A DNA stretch of 64,000 nucleotides from Ephydatia muelleri (Eukaryota; Porifera; Demospongiae; Spongillida; Spongillidae). A program made the translations under genes and the position numbers. Positions 45,405 through 54,670 of this stretch are shown one piece after another. Every line of letters begins with the position of its first letter. The first letter of the stretch is position 1. Where the stretch lies: the NCBI GenBank assembly GCA_013339895.1, contig JABACO010000071.1, forward strand, positions 1-64,000. Reading direction: 5' to 3'. The notes under the pieces are model-generated. The model ran no database searches. It was not told the DNA's origin and saw nothing but the letters and a program-made list of their open reading frames with translations.

Positions 45405-46556
45405 GCCGACAGTGTACTTGGGGTCTAGCTGACTGTGTAGAGTGTGGCTATCCTCTTGGGGTCACGTGATTCTGAAGGGTGTGGCTAAGTCTGGTAAGCC
45501 ATTTGCCTCTATAGTTACCCGATAAACATATTTACATGCGATTCTATACATTTTACTTTATGTGGAGCAAGGCTTGTCCAGTAAGCTTCACATTTGTGTG
45601 AGGCCTCACCCCAATGGTCCTCTTGGGGTCACGTGATTCTGAAGGGTGTGGCTAAGTCTGGTAAGCCGTTTGCCTCTATATAGTTACCCGATGAACACAT
45701 TTACATGCGATTCTCTACATTTTACTTTATGTGGAGCAAGGTATGTCCAGTAAGCTTCACATTTGTGTGAGGCCTCACCCCAATGGTCCTCTTGGTGTCA
45801 CGTGATTCTGAAGGGTGTGGCTAAGTCTGGTAAGCCGTTTGCCTCTTTATAGTTACCCGATAAACATATTTACATGCGATTCTATACATTTTACTTTATG
45901 TGGAGCAAGGTTTGTCCAGTAAGCTTCACATTTGTGTGAGGCCTCACCCCAAAGGTCCTCTTGGGGTCACGTGATTCTGAAGGGTGTGGCTAAGTCTGGT
46001 AAGCCGTTTGCCTCTAAATAGTTACCCGATGAGCATATTTACATGCGATTCTATACATTTTACTTTATGTGGAGCAAGGTTTGTCCAGTAAGCTTCACAT
46101 TTGTGTGAGGCCTCACCCCAATGGTCCTCTTGGTGTCACGTGATTCTGAAGGGTGTGGCTAAGTCTGGTAAGCCGTTTGCCTCTAGTTTCCCGATAAACA
46201 TATTTACATGCGATTCTATACATTTTACTTTATGTGGAGCAAGGTTTGTCCAGTAAGCTTCACATTTGTGTGAGGCCTCACCCCAATGGTCCTCTTGGGG
46301 TCACGTGATTCTGAAGGGTGTGGCTAAGTCTGGTAAGCCGTTTGCCTCTATATAGTTACCCGATGAACATATTTACATGTGCTTCTATACATTTTACTTC
46401 ATGTGGAGCAAGGTTTGTCCAGTAAGCTTCACATTTGTGTGAGGCCTCACCCCAATGGTCCTCTTGGTGTCACGTGATTCTGAAGGGTGTGGCTAAGTCT
46501 GGTAAGCCGTTTGCCTCTAGTTTCCCGATAAACATATTTACATGCGATTCTATACA
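45405..46556. repeat. 168-bp satellite array, left part, about 7 units
   Basis: The core GTCACGTGATTCTGAAGGG lies at 45,461, 45,629, 45,797, 45,966, 46,135, 46,300 and 46,469. Units share TGTCCAGTAAGCTTCACATT, CCCCAATGGTC, the CACGTG box and GGGTGTGGCTAAG with the 161-bp array, but have their own spacer (GTAAGCCGTTTGCCTCTA, then ACATATTTACATGCGATTC). The array stops inside a unit at TTCTATACAT, where G2 begins, and resumes with TTTACTTTATG at 50,324. Confidence 0.9.
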
Positions 46557-46602
46557 TCTGAACCTGCGGCAGCAGGTTCAATATAGGATTGATTGAGGAT
46601 TG

Positions 46603-46859
46603 ATGAATATCATTAAAAAAACTTCACTCGCGTCTGGAGGGACAACGGAGAAACGGATCGCGTATCTCTTTGTCGCGATGGAACGAGAACTCAAAGATCT
46701 ACATTTCTACGTTTGTTTCGTGTCATAAAACGGTGTGCTTTTAGAGAAACAAACGAATTCCTTTTTCTCGTGCCCAGTCCCAAAATAATTCTTGGTCGTC
46801 TTCTTCTTCTTCTTCTTCCTTAGGAAGGTATAACTCGAGCTACGAACGGTTTTGAATAA
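46603..46859 (+). pseudogene. G2 counterpart of the small upstream ORF
   Basis: Starts MNIIKKTS at 46,603, with RIAYLFVAMERELKDLHF, YVCFVS, a TAA where G1 has CAG, and NGVLLE, then LVPSP. An indel shifts the end. Clearly homologous to 23,543-23,800. Confidence 0.5.
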
Positions 46860-47105
46860 CGGCAATAGCGCCAATATCTTTGGAATTCACCTGCGCGGTG
46901 CCCTTTAAGGTCATATAAAGACTACAGCGAGAAGTACCTCATGCGGTAGCAAGTTCTGTATAGGATATGAAGTTATTGCAGAAGTTTATTTGGTTTATTG
47001 TTGATTAATGAAGTTATTTTACAGCATGCAGTATAAATACTCCGACCTGCACGAAATTTATTTGGTGTTCCTATCGCAGTTAAATATTTTGGCTAGTGAA
47101 GTTAA

Positions 47106-47707
47106 ATGCCTTCGCGTAATCGAAAGAAGAGATCTAAGCAACGAGCGGAATACCTTCAAAAGCAAGACGATATTTTATCACAAGAAAACAAGGCTAAAGC
47201 CCGAGCGCGCTACAAGGCCGATCCCGAAAAGAAGAAGGCCTCTGTACGCGACAGCTACAAGGCCGATCCCGAAAAGAAGAAGGCCTCTGTACGCGACAGC
47301 TACAAGGCCGATCCCGAAAAGAAGAAGGCCTCTGTACGCGACAGCTACAAGGCCGATCCCGAAAAGAAGAAGGCCTCTGTACGCGACAGCTACAAGGCCG
47401 ATCCCGAAAAGAAGAAGGCCTCTGCACGCGACAGCTACAAGGCCGATCCCGAAAAGAAGAAGGCCTCTGTACGCGACAGCTACAACGCAGATATTGAATC
47501 TAAGCAATCTGCTAAAAGGCAGCGATATCAAGAGGACCTCGAGGAGAACCGCGCTGCTAAAAGGCAGAAATACGAGGACAATTCAGCTGCCATTAAGGCA
47601 TCTGAAAGGAATCGGTATTGGAATGACCCCGCTGTCCGATTGGCTAAACGTGCTGCCGAGAGGAAGCGGTATCGCAGGGGTCACCGAACTACCACTACCA
47701 CCCAAAG
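47106..47707 (+). CDS. G2 exon 1: intact charged repeat protein
   Basis: Open for 200 codons. MPSRNRKKRSKQRAEYLQ is followed by six near-identical copies of YKADPEKKKASVRDS (45-bp unit), then related diverged units (YQEDLEENRAAKRQK, YEDNSAAIKASERNR, YWNDPAVRLAKRAAE) and a basic end at the donor AAAG-GTATGT. The regular Tyr/Lys/Arg/Glu spacing predicts long charged helices that could bind nucleic acid. The diverged C-terminal units and their match to G1 show that the repeat arose by expansion of an ancestral motif. The exon joins in phase to 48,204. The frame is intact here, unlike G1, so G2 is the younger or constrained copy. Function unknown. Confidence 0.6.
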
Positions 47708-48203
47708 GTATGTGATGGCATGTTGTATTGCACTAGCATTAAAAAGCTATAGGAAGATGTGCATGCAACATACATGTATGTACAGCACGCATGTAAGGGA
47801 TCTGCACAAAACCATTCACTTTACATGTAAAGCATGCATGGTGACCCAACTGTTGTGTACAGTCCTTTGTGACCTGTCTATTGAATATTGGGGTGTCTAA
47901 TTTCTTTGAGTTTGGCATGTGATGTGCATGCAACATGTGTACAGCACGCATGTAAGGGATCTGCCATTCACTTCACATGAAAAGCATGCATGGTGACCCT
48001 ACTGTTGTGTACAGTAGTCCTTTCTCCTTTGTGACCTGTCTATTGAATATTGGGGTGTTATCCTTAATCTGATGCACAAAAAGGCTTCCTTATCTGATGT
48101 ACATGACACAATGGCAGCCCGCCTGCAACTGTGTATTAATTTAATTGCATTTGCTATGGTTGAGCACTGAATATTACTGCAACCATATCCTTCTCCCATA
48201 TAG

Positions 48204-48453
48204 CTACTCCTTGTATGAACCCAAATCTCATGCACTAATGGAGTATAATGGTGGTCTTGAAAAAGCTATTCTTAGGGATAGTGAGCTTCTAAGTGAAGTA
48301 AATGATGCCTTTTGTAAGTCTCATCCATTGCTAGCTCAAAAGGTTGTTACAAGATCATTTCTATTATTAAAATTTTTAACCTCCCTCCCTCCTTTCGTAA
48401 ATTTAAATCAATTTGTCACCACTTATAAAGACGCCAGAGGAAAAAACTTATGA
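48204..48453 (+). CDS. G2 exon 2: SYSLYEP segment
   Basis: Begins after CATATAG with YSLYEPKSHALMEYNGGLEK then AILRDSELLSEVNDAFCK and HPLLAQK, matching G1 nearly residue for residue. Immediately after LAQKV the sequence enters a copy of the 3' block (TTATTAAAATTTTTAACC) and terminates at 48,453, so the Pro-rich and RG-rich parts seen in G1 have been displaced downstream by rearrangement. Alternatively LAQK ends at a donor (GTTGTTAC) and splices on, but that donor is weak. Confidence 0.5.
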
Positions 48454-48600
48454 AACAAGTAAATAAAAACATTCTCTAACGAGAAAGTTGTTGGTATATA
48501 GGATTGACCAATCGTGGTGTAAAAAGCACGGAAACAAGACTGACAGAAATTTGACTGGAAAATTGAAATAGGCCTATATTTAGCACACTAACATTGTAAC
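48358..48600. repeat. G 3' block, direct copy 1
   Basis: TATTATTAAAATTTTTAACC, CTCCCTCC, GACGCCAGAGGAAAAAAC, CAAGTAAATAAAAACATTCT, TATATAGGATTGACC and AATAGGCCTATATTTAGC occur in this order. The same order is found at 49,545-49,775 and 49,926-50,158. Confidence 0.8.
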
Positions 48601-48855
48601 AGTACATTCTTCTTTTCGGGATCGGCCTTGTAGCTGTCCGTACAGAGGCCTATGTATGGAGGGGAGGTCTTTCCCATCTCGAATCCCATGGCCAATGTAC
48701 ATACACAAGAATGCATCCCATGTAAACATTGTTAACACCTTTTAATTAGGAGAACATCCAGCACAATGGAATAAGGAGGGGAGGTCTTTCCCATGGCCAA
48801 TGTACATATACAATCATTGGAGAGGGAGGTCTTTCCCATGTAAACATTGTTACTT

Positions 48856-48856
<1 letters not shown>

Positions 48857-48890
<34 letters not shown>
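48857..48890. repeat. (CA)n microsatellite
   Basis: About 17 CA units in a region (48,640-48,980) that also repeats GGGAGGTCTTTCCCAT three times. Confidence 0.9.
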
Positions 48891-48891
<1 letters not shown>

Positions 48892-48995
48892 CCACTCCCC
48901 CCTTATCTGTGAGATCATGAATATGCATAATGATCGGTGATGAAATTGAACCAATAGAATTGTAGCACAGCCGGCACACATGTTAAGGTTTTTCA

Positions 48996-49552
48996 TGTAT
49001 AAAAGCTACTCACCCACCAAATAGTGCACTTCGATTGCTGAGAAGAAAAAGGTAAAAACTAAATCCTTGCACTTTGTTTCTATACTCTCTGTCATGTTCA
49101 TTCAGATGGAATATGCAAGATTTTTTGAACAAGACTCGGAGGACGAAATACATCCTCCGACTCCTCAACCGTTCACCCAGCCACCGCCCCCGCCACCGCT
49201 GCTAGAAGCAGTGCTGCCCCCCAATCATCCGCCACCAGCAGTAGCAGCAGCACTGTCCCCACCGCCAGCAGCAGCAGAGCTACCGCCACCAGCAGTAGCA
49301 GCAGGGCTGCCCCCGCCGCTACCAGCAGAAGCAGCAGAGCGGCCCCCGCCGCTACCAGCACTAGCCCCACCACCGGCACCTATACCAGTGCCCCCACCAC
49401 CACTTCGCCTGCTGCCCCCCTGGCCGCTGCCACCACCACCCACATGCATGCTCCCATGGCCACAACGAGGCCGCCGGAGAAGACGAGGAGGTCGAGGACA
49501 AGGCAGAACAGTTAATTACATAAAAAATTCGTATACTTATCATTATTATTAA
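48996..49552 (+). CDS. G2 Pro/Ala-rich protein with RG-rich tail, own TATA promoter
   Basis: GTATAAAAGC at 48,996-49,005 is a good TATA box. A short leader ends AAGAAAAAG at a donor (GTAAAAAC), and after TTCATTCAG the ATG at 49,106 begins MEYARFFEQDSEDEIHPPTP (148 residues; an in-frame ATG at 49,094 would lie in the intron). The middle is Pro/Ala-rich (PPPAVAAALSPPP units) and the end is RGRRRRRGGRGQGR then TVNYIKNSYTYHYY. The tail matches the end of G1 exon 2, so this is the displaced 3' part of the same family that now has, or always had, a separate promoter. A partial second copy of the Pro/RG end sits at 49,775-49,910. A nucleic-acid-binding role is inferred only from the RG-rich tail. 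Confidence 0.5.
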
Positions 49553-49910
49553 AAAAATTTAACCTCCCTCCCTCCCTCCCTCCTTTCGTAAATTTAAATC
49601 AATTTATCACCACTTATAAAGACGCCAGAGGAAAAAACTTATGAAACAAGTAAATAAAAACATTCTCTAACGAGAAAGTTGTTGGTATATAGGATTGACC
49701 AATCGTGGTGTAAAAAGCACGGAAACAAGAGTGACAGAAATTTGACTGGAAAATTCAAAGAGGCCTATATTTAGCCCCACCACCACTTCGCCTGCTGCCC
49801 CCCTGGCCGCTGCCACCACCACCCACATGGCTCCCATGGCCACAACGAGGCCGCCGCGCTAATAGAAGAGGGTGGAAACGAGGACAAGGCCGAACAATGA
49901 ATAACATAAA
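49545..49910. repeat. G 3' block, direct copy 2, plus partial Pro/RG exon
   Basis: Copy 2 of the 3' block (49,545-49,772) is followed by a repeat of the end of the Pro-rich exon (CACCACTTCGCCTGCTGCCC onward, 49,775-49,910), with stops. This shows tandem duplication of the 3' end. Confidence 0.75.
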
Positions 49911-49925
49911 TAACTCGTATACTTA

Positions 49926-50323
49926 TCATTTCTATTATTAAAATTTTTAACCTCCCTCCCTCCTTTCGTAAATTAAAATCAATTTATCACCACTTATAAA
50001 GACGCCAGAGGAAAAAACGTATGAAACAAGTAAATAAAAACATTCTCTAACGAGAAAGTTGTTGGTATATAGGATTGACCAATGGTGGTGTAAAAAGCAT
50101 GGAAACAAGAGTGACAGAAATTTGACTGGAAAATTGAAATAGGCCTATATTTAGCCCATTACTCAGGCATGTACTGTTACAACGTTAGTGTGCTAAATAT
50201 AGGCCTATTTCAATTTTCCAGTCAAATTTCTGTCACTCTTGTTTCCATGCTTTTTACACCACCATTGGTCAATCCTATATACCAACAACTTTCTCGTTAG
50301 AGAATGTTTTTATTTACTTGTTT
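49926..50323. repeat. G 3' block, copy 3, with inverted arm (foldback end)
   Basis: Copy 3 of the block ends in a palindrome: arms at 50,030-50,158 and 50,193-50,323 are almost perfectly complementary around a loop of about 34 bases. It corresponds to the palindrome at the end of G1 and forms the right end of G2 against the satellite. Confidence 0.8.
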
Positions 50324-52066
50324 TACTTTATGTGGAGCAAGGTTTGTCCAGTAAGCTTCACATTTGTGTGAGGCCTCACCCCAATGGTCCTATTGGGGTC
50401 ACGTGATTCTGAAGGGTGTGGCTAAGTCTGGTAAGCCGTTTGCCTCTATATAGTTACCTGATAAACATATTTACATGCGATTCTATACATTTTACTTTAT
50501 GTGGAGCAAGGTTTGTCCAGTAAGCTTCACATTTGTGTGAGGCCTCACCCCAATGGTCCTCTTGGTCTCACGTGATTCTGAAGGGTGTGGCTAAGTCTGG
50601 TAAGCCGTTTGCCTCTAGTTTCCCGATAAACATATTTACATGCGATTCTATACATTTTATTTATGTGGAGCAAGATTTGTCCAGTAAGCTTCACATTTGT
50701 GTGAGGCCTCACCCCAATAGTCCTCTTGGGGTCACGTGATTCTGAAGGGTGTGGCTAAGTCTGGTAAGCCGTTTGCCTCTATAGTTACCCGATAAACATA
50801 TTTACATGCGATTCTATACATTTTACTTTATGTGGAGCAAGGTTTGTCCAGTAAGCTTCACATTTGTGTGAGGCCTCACCCCAATGGTCATCTTGGGGTC
50901 ACGTGATTCTGAAGGGTGTGGCTAAGTCTGGTAAGCCGTTTGCCTCTATATAGTTACCTGATAAACATATTTACATGCGATTCTATACATTTTACTTTAT
51001 GTGGAGCAAGGTTTGTCCAGTAAGCTTCACATTTGTGTGAGGCCTCACCCCAATGGTCCTCTTGGTCTCACGTGATTCTGAAGGGTGTGGCTAAGTCTGG
51101 TAAGCCGTTTGCCTCTATATAGTTACCCGATGAACATATTTACATGCGATTCTATACATTTTACTTTATGTGGAGCAAGGTTTGTCCAGTAAGCTTCACA
51201 TTTGTGTGAGGCCTCACCCCAATGGTCCTCTTGGTGTCACGTGATTCTGAAGGGTGTGGCTAAGTCTGGTAAGCCATTTGCCTCTAGTTTCCTGATAAAC
51301 ATATTTACATGCGATTCTATACATTTTACTTTATGTGGAGCAAGATTTGTCCAGTAAGCTTCACATTTGTGTGAGGCCTCACCCCAATAGTCCTCTTGGG
51401 GTCACGTGATTCTGAAGGGTGTGGCTAAGTCTGGTAAGCCGTTTGCCTCTATAGTTACCCGATAAACATATTTACATGCGATTCTATACATTTTACTTTA
51501 TGTGGAGCAAGGTTTGTCCAGTAAGCTTCACATTTGTGTGAGGCCTCACCCCAATGGTCCTCTTGGTGTCACGTGATTCTGAAGGGTGTGGCTAAGTCTG
51601 GTAAGCCGTTTGCCTCTAGTTTCCCGATAAACATATTTACGTGCGATTCTATACATTTTACTTTATGTGGGAGCAAGATTTGTCCAGTAAGCTTCACATT
51701 TGTGTGAGGCCTCACCCCAATAGTCCTCTTGGGGTCACGTGATTCTGAAGGGTGTGGCTAAGTCTGGTAAGCCGTTTGCCTCTATAGTTACCCGATAAAC
51801 ATATTAACATGCGATTCTATACATTTTACTTTATGTGGAGCAAGGTTTGTCCAGTAAGCTTCACATTTGTGTGAGGCCTCACCCCAATGGTTCTCTTGGT
51901 GTCACGTGATTCTGAAGTGTGTGGCTAAGTCTGGTAAGCCATTTGCCTCTAGTTACCCGATAACCATATTTACATGTGCTTCTATACATTTTACTTTATG
52001 TGGAGCAAGGTTTGTCCAGTAAGCTTCACATTTGTGTGAGGCCTCACCCCAACGGTCTTCTAATTA
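50324..52066. repeat. 168-bp satellite array, right part, about 10 units
   Basis: Continuation of the array at 45.4 kb. Cores at about 50,399, 50,734 and 50,899 and on to about 51,905, with a period of about 165-169. Some units have TCTCACGTG in place of GTCACGTG. Units alternate between two spacer forms (CTCTATATAGTTACC and CTCTAGTTTCCC), suggesting higher-order repeats. The last unit ends at CCAACGGTCTTCTAAT, where X2 starts. Confidence 0.9.
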
Positions 52067-52489
52067 TAAGTGACTATGCAGCACTCACCAGAAATGCATT
52101 AATGCTCCACCTATCATGTGTCTGAATTGTTTATCATATTGTTGACTTGGTTTTTATTTTTTTATTTTTTTATGCTGCCTAAAATTATTACTATTTGCGT
52201 TTATTTATTCATAAAGAAGTTCATATTCAATAAACACACATAAAAACACAGAAAGATCAGTAGTCCATTTCATCGACCTGTATGTCTGCCACCTGCAAGG
52301 ATCTTGCAAGGATAGCCCTGGCGTTTGCTCTCACAAGCACAATGCTTGCGTTTGTGTGTTATTTATGTATCAGTGTATTGAATATGTGTTGTATAAATTC
52401 ATGTATATAAATAAAAAAATAAAAATAAAAATAATGTTCTTTTAAAATAATTATATGAAATAATAATAATACATTTTGCTACAGTTCAA

Positions 52490-53395
52490 TAAACTTTATG
52501 ATGGGAGCCACTTGGAAAGGTTTGCTGTCGCATTTGCTCTCACCAGATGCAAGTTGAGCCTGCTATACAGTTCAGGCAGCACAACTGACTTTGGTTTGCC
52601 CGATATGATGGAGGCAAGCATGATAAACGGGCCCCTTCCTTTCCCCTATCACCATAGGACTTTGTGATCAGAGGTACACAACACCAGCCCAAAGCATTGC
52701 ATTTGAGGTCATTCTCAGTATGCTTTCGCTCTTCAGTGGACAAGGCGGCTGAAGAAATGCATCATTTTATCGATACCCTGGACAACGGTATATGCTTCAG
52801 CCTGCATTGGAGGCAGTACTTTGTTCAGGTTCTGCAGCGTGATGATATTTATTATAAAGAGGCGGGGTACGTAAACAATCTATGTCTATAGAATGAACCT
52901 AGTTCTCTCTAATGTCTGCTTATTGTATCAACCTTACAAAAGCTGCATGAGGATGTTGCCTTAGCCATCTCAACCTTACATTACATATGGACATGTCTTG
53001 CTGGCATATAAATACCTCACTGCGATCGCTGTTACTAAAACTGTATAACGGACAAGGAGTGGTTACATATTATGACAACGCATGCGCTTTCGGTATAGCA
53101 GCGCCCTGAATCACGTGGTGATTATTTTCGGTAAGTGTGGAGCGGTAAGTTGCATGCGCACAGAATGTTTATTTTCAGGATGTATGACCACTGTGGAACA
53201 CTACATCTTCCACTGTTAGTCAAAGAGGTGCCATGTTATACCAAAAACGTCATACGAAAGCCAGGTGAGTTACCTTTAGTTGAATTGAAAGCTTTGCTTG
53301 TCAGGAAAGGGATAACGTTCTGCGAAGCGATTCAGGCAGGTTGTTTGTTAGTAAGAACGGCCAGCTACGCTATACACAGCAAGGTGAGCTGTCAA
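52490..53395 (+). CDS. X2: unrecognised spliced gene next to the satellite
   Basis: Exon-like blocks: about 52,482-52,668 (FNKLYDGSHLERFAVAFALT, then GSTTDFGLPDMMEASM), 52,741-52,869 after GCTCTTCAG (DKAAEEMHHFIDTLDNG, then CFSLHWRQYFVQVLQRDD), 53,180-53,263 after TTTTCAG (MYDHCGTLHLPLLVKEVP then CYTKNVIRKP), and about 53,264-53,383 (ELPLVELKALLVRKGITF then QAGCLLVRTASYAI). Borders fit GT-AG, but phases across all blocks were not fully resolved. X1 holds the same blocks with stops. The protein family is not recognised. The upstream satellite lies where an intron would be. Confidence 0.4.
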
Positions 53396-53757
53396 ATACG
53401 TATTTTGTGTGACACCTTGTTTGCTTTCCCAAGGTGAAATGTCAGGTACAGAATAATGGTGTTCTGTACTTGGCTGAAAAGTGTATTCCTTGATCTACCT
53501 GCAATATCGTGGCTGAACAAGAGCGCTAAAATGTACGCGATGTAACAGTACGTCGCTTTTTGTTATCCTTTTCCTTCCGCACAGAGGGCGGTATGTTCTA
53601 TGGGTATTCACTTTGACAGCACTGAAAAGTTTCTGTGGAAATCAAATGTTACAACTTCACCGTCGAATGTTGGGAGGTAAGGCCATGTATTTATCGAAGT
53701 GGTGTTTCTGTTCTGCTTTCTTTTAGACTATGAACAAGGTTTTGTTCTCTATCAAGA

Positions 53758-53848
53758 TGTAGTACGTGTGTATTGATTAATATGGGGTGTATGATGTAAT
53801 CGGAGAGCACGTGAGGATAATAGATTTTGATTCAGAGCCAATATTACA
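53758..53848 (+). repeat. 5' LTR of gypsy element (91 bp)
   Basis: Begins TGTAGTACGTGTG and ends CAATATTACA. No base differs from the 3' LTR at 58,160-58,250. It contains a CACGTG box (GCACGTGAGG) that might serve in its promoter. Confidence 0.92.
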
Positions 53849-53849
53849 T

Positions 53850-53866
53850 TGGTAGCAGCGAATGGC
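53850..53866 (+). other. Primer binding site
   Basis: TGGTAGCAGCGAATGG directly after the LTR is complementary, with about two mismatches, to the 3' end expected of initiator Met tRNA. It overlaps the gag ATG at 53,862. Confidence 0.6.
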
Positions 53867-54629
53867 ATCTTCGACTCACACAAGTCTTCCTAAGCCTTTT
53901 GCATCGGGAAATGTACGAGAATGGCTTACGCGTTTCGACATTTGTAGTGATGCCAACGGCTGGGATGAGAAGGTGAGGGCTGTGAAGTTGCCGACTCTTT
54001 TAGAGGGAGAGGCGCTCGCCACGTGGCTTGACCTCAGCGATGACGAAAGAAAGAACTACGGTATTGTCAAGGAAAAGCTCACCGCCGCCATGGTATCAAC
54101 TAGTTTCACTACGCTAGAGCAGTTCCATCAAAGAAAGTTGGTTCCGGGTGAAGCGTTGTCTCTTTTCCTTCACGAACTAAAACAACTGTTGGATCAAGCA
54201 ATGCCAAAGCTCGAAGCTCGTGCTCGCGAGCAACTATTGTTGCACCAATTCGTAGCTGGCTTGCCTAATGCAGTTAGCAGACAGCTTCGTGCTACGGGAG
54301 ATGCTAAAGAATTGACGTCCACACTTGAACGTGCTAAACTGCTGATGTCATTGGAAGAGGAACAACCAGTTGCGAGTGTGTCTCAGTCTCAGCGTGATTG
54401 CATTGTAGCAGAACTTCAAGGCCAAGTCCTTGCCCTTACAGAGCAAGTAGCAGCACTGAAACATCAAAATACAGTTGGGAGCAGGCACAGTGTTGAGCAC
54501 ACAAGGTCTGTCCAGTGTTTCAAATGCGGAAAATTTGGGCACATTCGTCGTTACTGTCATAGCAGATTCAATCAGGGAAACCCCAATGGGATGATTGCAG
54601 GGGGCAACAGTCATTCCGCACAACAGTAA
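53862..54629 (+). CDS. Gypsy Gag (255 residues)
   Basis: Starts MASSTHTSLPKPFASGN right at the PBS. The N-terminal two-thirds is helical and has the retrotransposon gag core (VREWLTRFDICSDANGWDE, LPTLLEGEALATWLDLSDDE, FVAGLPNAVSRQLRA). A CCHC zinc knuckle CFKCGKFGHIRRYC lies at about residues 220-235 and binds RNA. Gag would package the genomic RNA. The frame is fully open and stops at 54,629, overlapping an open stretch of the pol frame, so Pol is likely made by -1 frameshifting. Confidence 0.85.
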   Translation: MASSTHTSLPKPFASGNVREWLTRFDICSDANGWDEKVRAVKLPTLLEGEALATWLDLSDDERKNYGIVKEKLTAAMVSTSFTTLEQFHQRKLVPGEALSLFLHELKQLLDQAMPKLEARAREQLLLHQFVAGLPNAVSRQLRATGDAKELTSTLERAKLLMSLEEEQPVASVSQSQRDCIVAELQGQVLALTEQVAALKHQNTVGSRHSVEHTRSVQCFKCGKFGHIRRYCHSRFNQGNPNGMIAGGNSHSAQQ

Positions 54630-54670
54630 GCCCACCAGATTGTGTCACTGTAGCTTCAATTAGGAGTGAG

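Larger units (their letters stand above)
46557..50323 (+). mobile_element. G2: second copy of the G repeat, inserted in the satellite
   Basis: G2 splits one satellite unit between TTCTATACAT and TTTACTTTATG, which are adjacent in every other unit, so about 3.77 kb was inserted with no or at most 1-bp target duplication. The left end starts CTGAACCTGCGGCAGCAGG, a hairpin (GAACCTGC and GCAGGTTC) directly followed by AATATAGGATTGATTGAGG. The right end is the inverted arm ending ATTTACTTG. Inside are the decayed small ORF, the 45-bp-repeat exon, the SYSLYEP exon, a Pro/Ala-rich plus RG-rich gene and three direct copies of a 3' block. No known transposition enzyme is encoded, so it may move with the help of another element or represent an unknown type. 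Confidence 0.6.

Noticed and set aside
47178..47531. Minus-strand repeat ORFs opposite G2 exon 1
   Set aside because: Shadow of the 45-bp repeat; the plus-strand exon has the donor and a homologue in G1.
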